A stretch of 64,000 nt of DNA from positions 16,609 through 80,608 of the forward strand of contig JADFYO010000010.1 in assembly GCA_015233015.1 (NCBI GenBank), in the 5' to 3' direction. The position numbers were made by a program, and so were the translations under genes. Under the pieces are notes generated by a model. It was given only the letters and a program-made list of their open reading frames with translations. It searched no databases and was not told the DNA's origin. The stretch is from Nitrospirota bacterium (GTDB lineage: Bacteria; Nitrospirota; Thermodesulfovibrionia; Thermodesulfovibrionales; Magnetobacteriaceae). Numbering within the stretch: position 1 is the stretch's first letter; each line of letters starts with the position of its first letter. Below are positions 8,274 to 16,855 of the stretch, in pieces.

Positions 8274-9584
8274 ATGCCCAAAAAAATAAAGAAGCCCCCC
8301 AAACCTAAAGATCGCTCTAAAGTATTACTATGGATTGTCGACAAAATTATTCTTATTGTTATAGCGATAGCTGCTGGTTATGCTGTTTATTACTTTACGA
8401 CACACAAAGAAGATGTTAGGAAACAAGAAGCACTCGTCGCTACAATTGAAAACGCTGAAAAGATTCAGGTGAATGATCCAAAAGCGGCTTTAGAAATATA
8501 TAAAGATACCCTGAAATCATTATCCCCACAAAGCGACCCTCAACTCTTCGCCCGAGTAAAGCAGAACGAAGGTGACTGTTTATCTGATTTGTCGTTAGTC
8601 AATAACAGGGAAGATAATCTGAAAAACGCGATAATTGCATATGAAGCGGCGCTGGAAATAAGAACATTTAATAAATATCCTAATGAATATGCCTCTATTC
8701 ACAATAATCTTGGAATTGCTTACAGAAACCTTTCAGAGGTGCGGGAAAAAGAGAAAAATGTAAAATATGCCATTAAGGAATATGAGGAGGCCCTTACAAT
8801 ATATACCATTGACAAATTTCCGATTGATTACGCACAGACTCAAAATAATCTTGGAAATGCTTACGGAAACCTTTCAGAGGTGCGGGATAAAGAGACAAAT
8901 GTAACCCTTGCCATTAAAGCTTACGAGGAGGCCATTAAAATCAGAACCATTGACAAATTTCCGATTGATTACGCACAGACTCAAAATAATCTTGGAAATG
9001 CTTACGGAAACCTTTCACAGAAAAGGAATAAAGAGACAAACATAAAACTCGCCGTTAAGGCATACGAGGAGGCCCTTAAAATATATACCATTGACAAATT
9101 TCCTACTCAATATGCAGGGATCCAAAATAATCTTGGAGTTGCCTATTGGGAACTTTCAGAGGTGCGGGATAAAGAGACAAATGTAAACCTTGCCATTAAG
9201 GCATATGAGGAAGCCCTTAAAATCAGAACCATTGACAAATTTCCGATTGATTACGCACAGACTCAAAATAATCTTGGAAATGCTTACAGAAACCTTTCAC
9301 TGGCACGGGATAAAGAGACTAACGTAAAACTTGCCGTTAAGGCATACGAGGAGGCTCTTAAAATCAAAACCATTGACAAATTTCCTAATGATTACGCACA
9401 GACTCAAAATAATCTTGGAGCTGCTTATAAGGAACTTTCACAGGTAAGGGATAAAGAGACAAATGTAAAACTTGCAGTTAAGGCATATGAGGAGGCATTG
9501 AAGATTTATACTCAAAAAGATTATCCCGATTCTTATGAACTTGTAATGAAAAACCTGAATAAGGCCAGGGAAATGCTGCGGTGA
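8274..9584 (+). CDS. Membrane-anchored TPR-repeat protein
   Basis: This 436-residue protein has a short basic N-terminus (KKIKKPPKPKDR), one membrane helix at residues about 18-40, and then a solenoid of tetratricopeptide-like repeats with a 47-residue period. Each repeat reads roughly AYEEALKI-RTIDKFP-DYAQTQNNLG-AY-NLS-RDKETN. About six repeats are nearly identical at the DNA level (141-bp period, about 8630-9500), which implies recent expansion and likely copy-number change between strains. The domain probably faces the periplasm or the cytoplasmic-membrane surface and binds protein partners. A GGAGG precedes the ATG at 8274. No partner or pathway is shown by the neighbours, which are repeats and an archease. 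Confidence 0.85.
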   Translation: MPKKIKKPPKPKDRSKVLLWIVDKIILIVIAIAAGYAVYYFTTHKEDVRKQEALVATIENAEKIQVNDPKAALEIYKDTLKSLSPQSDPQLFARVKQNEGDCLSDLSLVNNREDNLKNAIIAYEAALEIRTFNKYPNEYASIHNNLGIAYRNLSEVREKEKNVKYAIKEYEEALTIYTIDKFPIDYAQTQNNLGNAYGNLSEVRDKETNVTLAIKAYEEAIKIRTIDKFPIDYAQTQNNLGNAYGNLSQKRNKETNIKLAVKAYEEALKIYTIDKFPTQYAGIQNNLGVAYWELSEVRDKETNVNLAIKAYEEALKIRTIDKFPIDYAQTQNNLGNAYRNLSLARDKETNVKLAVKAYEEALKIKTIDKFPNDYAQTQNNLGAAYKELSQVRDKETNVKLAVKAYEEALKIYTQKDYPDSYELVMKNLNKAREMLR

Positions 9585-9622
9585 GCGCGTCGTTATAGGA
9601 AGTTGCTGACAAATGAGTAGTC

Positions 9623-9737
9623 GGAGCATCCTTCGACAGGCTCAGGATGATTCTATTGGTAGGATGATTCTATCGTTAGATGATTCTATCGGTGGTATTT
9701 TGATCTCGGGAATCATCCTGAGCCTGTCGAAGGATGA
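9623..9737. repeat. Second convergent pair of palindromic repeats
   Basis: A plus-oriented copy (9623-9653) and an inverted, slightly shorter copy (9710-9737) of the same palindrome enclose about 56 bases with three GATGATTCTATC-type motifs. The pair sits between the convergent ends of the TPR and archease genes and could act as a transcription stop as well as a mobile element. Confidence 0.7.
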
Positions 9738-9745
9738 GGGTTTAT

Positions 9746-10162
9746 TCAAATATCAAATATAATTACGGCAGTCCAACCCTTATCACCCTTGTCAAGTTGC
9801 AGCTTATGATACGTGGCCGCCTTTATCAGGAAACCGCAGTCGTGTTTCTCCAGATTAAAATGCTCGCCTTTGATTTCAGCGCTGAGGTGGCGGTTGTCCA
9901 GGGATGCTATATTAACCTGTCTTCCTATAAACCCGTTCGTGTCAAACAGGCAGATTAGTTCATTAAGCCATGCGACTAGTAGTCTTTCGGTAGTGTCCTC
10001 TGTAACTGTTACCTGTATTGTTGTAAGAGGCTCGACGTTATCTATTTCTGTTGTGAGCGAATAAAACCCAATCGCGGCGGTTTCAAAGATTTCCTCAAGC
10101 GTCGGGGCAGATACTTTTATCCCCAAATCGCCCGATATGTCAAGCATCTCAATGTTTTCCAT
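9746..10162 (-). CDS. Archease-family protein
   Basis: This 138-residue protein matches the archease family over its whole length: an N-terminal GDLGIKV segment, TLEEIFETAAIGFYSL, LLVAWLNELICLFD, SAEIKGE, IKAATYHKLQL and a terminal VIIFDI. Archease is the cofactor that helps the RNA ligase RtcB undergo guanylylation and turnover. The usual LDHTAD start reads LDISGD here, so the conserved His is an Ile; the later acidic residues, including the final FDI, are kept. No rtcB gene is in this window, so the partner must be elsewhere if the protein is active. The start codon directly follows palindromic and reverse-transcriptase debris on the other side. Confidence 0.8.
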   Translation of the reverse strand: MENIEMLDISGDLGIKVSAPTLEEIFETAAIGFYSLTTEIDNVEPLTTIQVTVTEDTTERLLVAWLNELICLFDTNGFIGRQVNIASLDNRHLSAEIKGEHFNLEKHDCGFLIKAATYHKLQLDKGDKGWTAVIIFDI

Positions 10163-10327
10163 GCCTCAGTAAATTACCATTTCAGGCCGATTACGTGCAA
10201 CTCGCAGCTGCGGCTATGCGAATAGCTGGCCTCAGTCGTCAGGGCAATCGCATTTGAAAAATAAAGCAGAAGATACCGATGCAATCATTCCGGCTTGCAG
10301 ACTGTGTCATAATTATTTTTATCCAAT

Positions 10328-10690
10328 GCGGAACAAAGTTACGGATTCAGACCCGGAAGGTGTTGTAAGGATGCACTCATACGAGTGGATATGATGCTTG
10401 GGACGGGCAGGCAATGGGTAATGCCGATATCAGGAGCTACTTTGTGAGCATACCTCACGACAGGTTGATGGAGGACATCAAAGAGCAAGTGGCGGATGGA
10501 CGGGTAGTGAAACTGATAGAAGGCTATCTGAAGCAGGGCGTAATGGATGGCCTCGACCTGTGGGAACATGAAAGAGTTACACCGCAGGTGTCAGTCCACT
10601 ACTGGCTAATATCTATCTGAACAAAATCGACCATGCAATGAGCGGTTTAGGATACGAAATGGTAAGATACTCTGATGATTGTGCGCCACG
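10328..10690 (+). pseudogene. Group II intron-type reverse transcriptase remnant, frameshifted
   Basis: Three consecutive pieces of one reverse transcriptase are readable in different frames. From 10328: AEQSYGFRPGRCCKDALIR. From about 10414: ADIRSYFVSIPHDRLMEDI. From about 10583: GVSPLLANIYLNKIDHAMSG then YSDD. SYGFRPGR, the DIRSYF block, SPLLANIYL and the YxDD box are the hallmarks of group II intron (maturase) reverse transcriptases, with YSDD in place of the common YADD. At least two frame changes and the lack of a 3' half show it is dead. No intron ribozyme domain was identified. Confidence 0.8.
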
Positions 10691-10768
10691 AGGCTGCACA
10701 AAAGATGAGAGTAGGTCTCTCGGAGCCGGTTTTCAGGAACAGGCTTCAAACCACCTCAAGCGGCTGTA

Positions 10769-10912
10769 GTCAAAGGGTTCTTTGATAGCATTGACCATGA
10801 ACTTATGATGCGAGCGGTGCATAAACGTGCCGAATCCAAGTGGATATTGCTGTGTGTTGAACGGTGGCTTAAAACACCGGTACAACTACCAGATGATACA
10901 AAAACGACATAA
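10769..10912 (+). pseudogene. Second reverse transcriptase fragment
   Basis: A 47-residue stretch reads VVKGFFDSIDHELMMRAV and later CVERWLKTPVQLP, which again is the palm region of a group II intron-type reverse transcriptase. It repeats the same domain part found in the remnant just upstream (DIRSYF..IPHDRLM), so it comes from a different copy. It has no start and no catalytic YxDD box. Confidence 0.7.
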
Positions 10913-11104
10913 ATAAGTTTGAAGATATAAGGATTGCAGTCGTCTCGCCTTACGAATTGCTTTTAAAGGAACTTTTAAGCCTATGAGATACAAAACATGA
11001 CGGCCATGATGGGGAACTTGAGACATCTATGTTGCTTGTCATGTCCCCAAGCCTCGTGAAGAAAAACATTTGGCGCAAGCAACTACCATTATGGAAAAAT
11101 GTTC

Positions 11105-11134
11105 TTGACTTTTTGGGTAGCATTTCGCTATGCT
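11105..11134 (+). promoter_or_regulatory. Sigma-70-like promoter upstream of the NusG-like gene and island
   Basis: TTGACT (11105-11110) and TATGCT (11129-11134) are 18 bases apart, about 72 bases before the NusG-like start. This is the best promoter candidate for the head of the glycan island. Confidence 0.5.
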
Positions 11135-11205
11135 ATATAGGTAATTTATTTAAGAGTATCGGATTGTTGGTATGCTGAAGAGGTGGATATAATGCATCTG
11201 ATGGA

Positions 11206-11717
11206 GTGGACCTTCTATGGAATTGTGTTTATGTCATGCCAAATCGCGAATTCAAGGTTAGGGAGAGATTGTTAAGAGCTAAAATAGAGGCGTTCCTGTC
11301 GACTGCAATAAAGTTAAGCAGATGGAAGGACGGGGAAAAACTGATGGAGTTTCCTCTCTCCCCGTATTATTTGTTTGTACGGATAAGAGCCAATTCAGAG
11401 GATAAAGGCTTTGTGTTGCGAACGCCGGGAGTTATACGCTTCGTAGGTGCGAAAAATAGCAACGGGTATGGTTATGAATCCGTACCGCATCGGCAGATAA
11501 CCTATCTGAAGATAATATCAGAAAGTAAGGAAGCAGTAAATTCCTATCCTTTTATGATCGAAGGGCAAAAGGTAAGGGTAACGAAGGGGCCTTTTGTCGG
11601 AGTCGATGGTCTCCTTAATTAAGGAAAAAGGTTTGCACAAGCTGGTTTTTTTTTATTGATATGTTACGGCAGGGAGTGTCTGTCGAAATAGACGCTTCCG
11701 ACGTAGAATCTATTTAG
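11206..11717 (+). pseudogene. NusG/RfaH (UpxY)-like antiterminator, frameshifted
   Basis: A GTG at 11206 opens an NGN-domain protein (NCVYVMPNREFKVRERLL, then FPLSPYYLFVRI and TPGVIRFVG), followed by the start of the KOW motif (GQKVRVTKGPFVGVDGLL). It stops at 11622, about 138 residues, inside the KOW domain. The missing end is present in other frames: IKEKGLHKLV one base on, then after a run of nine T the frame changes again to FIDMLRQGVSVEIDASDVE and a stop at 11717. Two extra bases (near 11616 and in the T9 run) explain this. Such proteins normally promote transcription of the long polysaccharide operon that follows, as this one would. It may be inactive, or read through by slippage at T9; the first shift has no obvious slippery site. 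Confidence 0.8.
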
Positions 11718-11897
11718 CGTTTAGTTAGAGTTCAGGGAAGATATTTGCCTTGAGTCTGTAACATGATGTTTTACTTACATTTTCTGGGCGGGATATGTAA
11801 GTGACAGCGGTGGAGCTATGTGCATCATAGCCTGAACGCAGCGCCTGTCCCCTTCTATGACAGAGAGAAATACAGAGAGAAATAGAGAAATATAGAT

Positions 11898-13175
11898 ATG
11901 TCTTTACTTAAAAGCAGCTCGTTGATTTTCGCAGGCTTGATGATTGGAAGTATAGCTAATTACCTGTTTCAGGTTACCATGGGGCGGATTCTTACTGTTA
12001 CGATGTACGGAGAGCTAAACGCCCTTTTTTCCATCACTGCGATTTTTGGCGTACCGTTTGCGAGCCTGACCACCTATTTGGCAAAGAGCATATCCCACGA
12101 CCATGCTATCGGCAGGAACGATAGCATAAAATTGGTCATTAAGAAGGCATACAAATCTATTGGTATAGCTATCGTTGTTATATTTCTCATAGGAGGTCTT
12201 TTCTCCGGCTTTACAAGCGAACGGCTGAAGATGGATAGTATAATTCCAGTTTTGCTGCTTTTTTTGTATATAGGCATATCCACTGTAACTCCGGTTAATA
12301 TGGGCATATTACAGGGATTGCATAACTTTAGGATGATTTCATTCTTGTCCGCCGGAGGGGGCGTTTTAAAATATCTGTTCGGAGTTGCCCTTGTTGCCCT
12401 CGGCCTCGGGCTAAATGGAGTCATGGCAGGGATGATTATTGCCGGTATATTAGTGGGCTATTTATCATTTATTCCTATAAAAAAAGAGATGAAGCCCCCT
12501 GATGGCCCGGCTATGATTAATGACGATAATAACAGCACCCCGCTGTCTTTCTTTATTCCGGTTATTGTTGCGAATTTGGCCTTTGCCGTTTTGACGCAGT
12601 CTGATATTATAATGGTTAAGTATTTTTTCTCACCGGAAGACGCCGGCTTCTACAGTTCTGCAGCTGTTATTGGCAAGACGGTGATGTATATTCCGGGGGC
12701 GATAGTGTTGGCTCTTTTCCCTTCGGTCGCATCCAGTAAGGCGAGGGAGGAAGGCACCATGAACCTGATTCTTAAAGCGCTTGCGCTTACTGTGCTGATG
12801 TCTGGTGGAGGCGCTTTAGTTCTCTACTTTTTCCCGGGGCAGGTAATATCGGTATTTTTTGGAGGGAAGTTCGCTCAGGCAGCTCATCTGATAGGACTTT
12901 TCGCAATAGTGATGCTTCCTATGGCATTTATAATGGTACTGATGAATTACAACCTTGCGAGGGGCAGCTGCATGTTTGTCTATATTATGATTTTTTGCTC
13001 GCTTTTTCAAGTTGCGGGGATTTCTGTTTATCACAACAGCCTCAAATCAGTCCTTAGAGTAATATTGCTTTCAGGGAGTCTTTGCGGTTTACTAATGTTT
13101 ATCGCGTTAGGGATTGAATACTTTGGATTTGGGGCTATGTTAAATAGTTATCGTAAAACTCAGGCGGTACATTGA
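11898..13175 (+). CDS. Wzx/MATE-like polysaccharide or lipid-linked glycan flippase
   Basis: This 425-residue polytopic membrane protein has about 12 predicted helices and the polysaccharide-biosynthesis (MOP superfamily) pattern: SSLIFAGLMIGSIANYLFQ at the N-terminus, TMGRILTVTMYGELNALFS, and a second half beginning near residue 215. It would move a lipid-linked sugar chain across the cytoplasmic membrane. The ATG at 11898 has no strong ribosome-binding site; the upstream purine-rich GAGAGAAATAGAG run may serve. It is the first intact gene of the glycan island, after the broken NusG-like gene. The substrate cannot be told from sequence. Confidence 0.8.
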   Translation: MSLLKSSSLIFAGLMIGSIANYLFQVTMGRILTVTMYGELNALFSITAIFGVPFASLTTYLAKSISHDHAIGRNDSIKLVIKKAYKSIGIAIVVIFLIGGLFSGFTSERLKMDSIIPVLLLFLYIGISTVTPVNMGILQGLHNFRMISFLSAGGGVLKYLFGVALVALGLGLNGVMAGMIIAGILVGYLSFIPIKKEMKPPDGPAMINDDNNSTPLSFFIPVIVANLAFAVLTQSDIIMVKYFFSPEDAGFYSSAAVIGKTVMYIPGAIVLALFPSVASSKAREEGTMNLILKALALTVLMSGGGALVLYFFPGQVISVFFGGKFAQAAHLIGLFAIVMLPMAFIMVLMNYNLARGSCMFVYIMIFCSLFQVAGISVYHNSLKSVLRVILLSGSLCGLLMFIALGIEYFGFGAMLNSYRKTQAVH

Positions 13176-13225
13176 TTGAGAAACATGCGATTCTACTGTA
13201 ATAAAAATGAATGCGGCAATATCTT

Positions 13226-13477
13226 ATGAAGCTGATATCCATAGTCGTTCCTTTGTACTGTGAAGAAATAAATATAGCTATGATGTTAATGACATATCTT
13301 TTTTATAAACCGGGATTTTTCTATCCTATGACGATGATACTGGTAAGTAATACGTTTCTTATCGTAATAGCGCCAATATGCCTTGGTTTTATAGCCTTAT
13401 ACATAGGTAATATCCAATCTGAGGTTACTAAAAGGCCTTTGTATAGAGTTAAAGACCGGATTATTTTGATGAATTAA
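13226..13477 (+). pseudogene. Internally deleted GT2 (DPM1-like) glycosyltransferase remnant
   Basis: The 83-residue reading frame starts MKLISIVVPLYCEEINI, the first beta strand of a family-2 glycosyltransferase. It then jumps directly to the two C-terminal membrane helices and tail of the same family (LGFIALYIGNIQSEVTKRPLYRV). The whole nucleotide- and acceptor-binding core, roughly 230 residues, is gone while the frame is kept. It is therefore best read as a deletion relic of a polyprenyl-phosphate glycosyltransferase and not as a genuine small membrane protein, although a small protein could still be made. Confidence 0.65.
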
Positions 13478-13571
13478 TTGCGGCATTATATTGTTGGCAG
13501 TGTGGTAAAAGTCCATTTGCGTCATTGCTGTTTATTTAATATAGTAAGAGAAGTTGCTGAGAGGAAATGCC

Positions 13572-14270
13572 TTGAAATATATTATAAATGAAAAGCCAGG
13601 TGATCCTTTAGCCGGGCGTACGCTGTACATAACTAAATTTGTTTCGGATGGAGACATAGAAGACAAGAACGTTTTAGATATAGGTTGCGGGTTTGGGTGG
13701 TTTCCGTTAAATTGCTTAAGTAGAGGTGTGAAAAGTATAGTTGGATTAGAGATTAGCGAGGATAGTCTTAGTATTGCAAAAAAGTATTTAATTTCAGAAA
13801 AGCTATCTTTAAATATTGGCATCGCGACGGATTTAGCTTTTGACAACGATAGCTTTGATACGGTCACAGCATGGGATGTTATAGAACATATACCTTTAAA
13901 GACTGAAGAAGCGATGTTTAAAGAAGTTTACAGGGTTTTAAAACATAATGGAGTCTTTTATATGTCAACACCTCATAGTTCTTTATTCTGCACTATTTTT
14001 GATCCTGCATGGTGGTTAATGGGACATCGTCATTATTCACAAAATGAGCTTGTTTCTATCGCAGAAGATAACGGATTTAAGGTGGAACTATTTGAAATAC
14101 GAGGCGACTGGTGGGATTTAGCAACAATATGGAATCTATATATATCAAAATGGATATTTAGAAGAAAACCATTTTTTTATTCTTATTTTCGTAAGCAAAT
14201 AAACAAAGAATATGCTAAAGGAAATGGTTTTACACAGGTCTTTATGAAGGCAAAGGCAATGAAAGAATAA
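13572..14270 (+). CDS. Class I SAM-dependent methyltransferase
   Basis: This 232-residue protein carries motif I (VLDIGCGFGWFP), the acidic loop after strand 2 (VGLEISEDSL), motif with DVIEHIPLK and the strand-5 region GVFYMSTPHSS, typical of the Methyltransf_11/UbiE-like group. The C-terminal part is basic and aromatic. I favour a TTG start at 13572 because GAGAGGA lies 6 bases before it; the longer reading begins with TTG at 13554. As the first of six methyltransferases in the island it probably modifies a sugar or lipid intermediate. The substrate is unknown. Confidence 0.75.
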   Translation: MKYIINEKPGDPLAGRTLYITKFVSDGDIEDKNVLDIGCGFGWFPLNCLSRGVKSIVGLEISEDSLSIAKKYLISEKLSLNIGIATDLAFDNDSFDTVTAWDVIEHIPLKTEEAMFKEVYRVLKHNGVFYMSTPHSSLFCTIFDPAWWLMGHRHYSQNELVSIAEDNGFKVELFEIRGDWWDLATIWNLYISKWIFRRKPFFYSYFRKQINKEYAKGNGFTQVFMKAKAMKE

Positions 14271-14482
14271 AATTGGACTTCATATTATTCAAGATAGCAG
14301 GTGTGGAGTTTTGGAAATGGGTTAGAGCTGTGAGTTAAATGATCATATTATTCGGAGCAAAAAATATAGAGGATGTCCATGCCCTATATGCATTGATCTT
14401 CAGAGGGCATTGACATCTCGACCACTCATAAAAAGCAAGGAGAACAAAGCGATACCATTAAACACCTATAAGGCGTTTCGAG

Positions 14483-14728
14483 ATGGCAAGTCTCTTTAGA
14501 AAGACGCTTTCGACAACTAATCCCATAGAGTCCTGTTTTTCAGTAACCAGGACAGTAACCTTTAGAGTGAAGCGCTGGAGGGAAGTTGACATGAGACAAA
14601 GGTGGGCGGCCGCAGCGCTGCTGTGTGTCGGGAAGAAATTTAAACGGATTAAGGGTTACAAAGATATTTCAAAACTCGTAGCTGCTTCGCAGCAAAAAAC
14701 ACTTGACAAGAAGGAGGTTGCTGCGTAA
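14483..14728 (+). pseudogene. IS256/mutator-family transposase C-terminal remnant
   Basis: Only the last 80 or so residues of a transposase remain: KTLSTTNPIESCFSVTR, VKRWREVDMRQRWAAAALL and FKRIKGYKDISKL. This Asn-Pro-Ile-Glu block and the RWAAAALL stretch are characteristic of the mutator (IS256) family end. The N-terminal two thirds with the first catalytic residues are missing, so it cannot transpose. The flanking 14271-14482 and 14729-15039 contain no intact gene; a short hairpin GGGCG/CGCCC near 14826-14843 is visible. Confidence 0.75.
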
Positions 14729-15051
14729 AATATGCGTACTGAAGGCATTCCTGCTTCAATGGAAATCGGGATAACCTCTCGTCGAGGGATAACCTGTTGG
14801 GACTAATCAGACGGTTAGAAGGGAGTGGGCGAAAGTTTACGCCCTACAAAAACCTTAACCGGATGAAAGGTCTCTGATGCCTTAAAAACTCATGCTTTTA
14901 GGTATGGATGCTTCTGAGCATAACTGCTCTCGCAGTATCTTAAAATGTGAATCGGATTTGTCCAATTCACGCTGAACCAGGACAAAACCACGATTGCAGA
15001 TAAGGGTCCACTATACAGATAGGTCCCGCGCAGAACTGATTGGAGGTCACA

Positions 15052-16578
15052 ATGACTAAAGAAAATATATTGTTTATACGTGAAAGAGAAAGTGTTCAAA
15101 GCAATTGGGTAAACTATGGAATGGGAGTAGTTGCAACAATTGCATCTAAGGAATTTAACGTAAAATTAATAGATAATGTATCGAAGTACGTTACATATTC
15201 AACAGGAGATATTCTAGGTGTAATAAAAACATTTAAGCCGGCTGTTGTTTGCTTTTCGATTGCAACAGTAAACGCATACTCATCGTATGCGACTATATCG
15301 GCTATTAAAGAACTATATCCCCGATTGCCAATCGTGGCCGGAAGTCTCCACGTAGGCCATAAGTACAAAGAAGGTCTTGATCATAAAATTGATTACATAG
15401 TAAGAGGTGAGGCTGATCTGGTCATAATTCCATTGCTAAATAAGATTATTAAAAACAATTTCGACAAATCGGATTCAATAGATATTGAAGGTGTAGCATA
15501 CTATCGTAATAATGAATTAGTTAATAGCGGAATAACCCCGTTGCCCTTCAACCTCGACGAAACGTCGTCTGTTGATTATAAGCTCTACGATTTAGATAAA
15601 TACATACGCTGCGATGCTGACCTTGATCTGTTTGGACGAGTTTTAACTCAAAGAGGTTGTCCATTCAGATGCACTTTTTGCAGTGATGAGTTTACACAAA
15701 CAAAAGTACGTTATAGGAGTCTCGATAATGTTATGATTGAGATAGAAGATAAGTATAAGATGGGAATTAAGACCATTAATTTACAAGACGCCGATTTTAC
15801 AATGTCAGAAAAGCGTGTTACCGACTTTTGCAATCGCATGATAGATAGTGGCTTAAGTAAAAAGCTCAAAATTACTTGTCAGACTGACTCGTTTAAACCA
15901 TTTAACCTGGCAACGTTAGAACTAATGAAAAAGGCCGGATTTACAACTATAGCATTAGGTATTGAAAGAATGGTAAAATCGTCGCAAGTAATGATCAATA
16001 AGAAGCTTAATAACGACATTGTTATACAAAATCTCAAGAATATACGGCAAGTAGGGTTTAATACAATGGTTAATTTTTTAGTAGGTTTTCCGTTTGAAAC
16101 AATGGCTACGTTAGAAGAAGAGACCGTAATTTTTAAAGAGATTATGAGTAAATACGCCGATATTACACAAGTACCCATCTTGATGCCGATGCCTGGAACG
16201 GTCGAGTATGACCGTCTGACCAGCAACAGGGAATGGTATTTAAACCCCATGTTGTTTCAAGATAAGGTGCCTCTCTATAAAGTCATAGAAAGATTAAGCG
16301 TTGACCCGGAGGAAGTTAATATTTACGGTTTTAAAAAAGGCTTGATCAAGAAGATGCTGAAAATTAGAGAAGATTTCAGACTGGCGGGAATACTTAAGAA
16401 AAGCAGGATTTTGTACATGTTATATAAATATAGTCTAATCTTAGCAAAAATATCAAGAATGCTATATAAACTGAATCCCAAACTAGAGTATTTCTTATTC
16501 GGATATTTAAGACTGGTTCTTGTAAATTTGCAGGATTGGCTAACTATTTATTGGTATAAAAAAGTAAATAAACATTAA
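15052..16578 (+). CDS. Radical SAM protein with B12-binding-like N-terminal domain
   Basis: This 508-residue protein has an N-terminal Rossmann-like segment (residues 1-140, with PAVVCFSIATVN and IVAGSLHVG) of the cobalamin-binding type, a RGEAD linker, then the radical SAM core with CPFRCTFC (Cys-x3-Cys-x2-Cys) near residue 205, which binds the [4Fe-4S] cluster. A canonical DxHxxG cobalamin ligand is not seen, as in many members of the BchE/HpnJ-like group. The ATG at 15052 has GGAGG 5 bases upstream; an earlier TTG at 15040 lies in that site. The tail is basic and hydrophobic (residues 430-508), suggesting membrane contact. It may methylate or rearrange a lipid or sugar at an unactivated carbon. 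Confidence 0.8.
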   Translation: MTKENILFIRERESVQSNWVNYGMGVVATIASKEFNVKLIDNVSKYVTYSTGDILGVIKTFKPAVVCFSIATVNAYSSYATISAIKELYPRLPIVAGSLHVGHKYKEGLDHKIDYIVRGEADLVIIPLLNKIIKNNFDKSDSIDIEGVAYYRNNELVNSGITPLPFNLDETSSVDYKLYDLDKYIRCDADLDLFGRVLTQRGCPFRCTFCSDEFTQTKVRYRSLDNVMIEIEDKYKMGIKTINLQDADFTMSEKRVTDFCNRMIDSGLSKKLKITCQTDSFKPFNLATLELMKKAGFTTIALGIERMVKSSQVMINKKLNNDIVIQNLKNIRQVGFNTMVNFLVGFPFETMATLEEETVIFKEIMSKYADITQVPILMPMPGTVEYDRLTSNREWYLNPMLFQDKVPLYKVIERLSVDPEEVNIYGFKKGLIKKMLKIREDFRLAGILKKSRILYMLYKYSLILAKISRMLYKLNPKLEYFLFGYLRLVLVNLQDWLTIYWYKKVNKH

Positions 16579-16855
16579 AGGAGTACATTCTTTGGCAGTG
16601 TCCGATCAACTTTTTTTGATATCAGGGGTAATCGGCAAAGTTTAGTGTTAAGCGTGCTTTTCTGAAGTGTCCATTTGGATTGGATGTGTTAATTAGTTTA
16701 CGGATGTATTCTGTATGTATTTAATACGAAGAATCGTGAACTTAGGTTTTCCTCAATGGGGCACTATAATTGGGAATGCATGCAAAAATGGGATTAGGAG
16801 TGATTGCAACGCAGTAATAAATATATTTAGATTCTAAATATTTTTAAAAAATATC

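Noticed and set aside
10328..10912. Reverse transcriptase as part of a retron or diversity-generating system
   Set aside because: SYGFRPGR and the YSDD context are group II intron-like, the gene is broken, and no template/variable repeats or msr/msd structure is visible.
14740..15039. Possible structured RNA or group II intron domain near the IS256 remnant
   Set aside because: Only one short GGGCG/CGCCC stem is clear; no domain V-like motif could be recognised.
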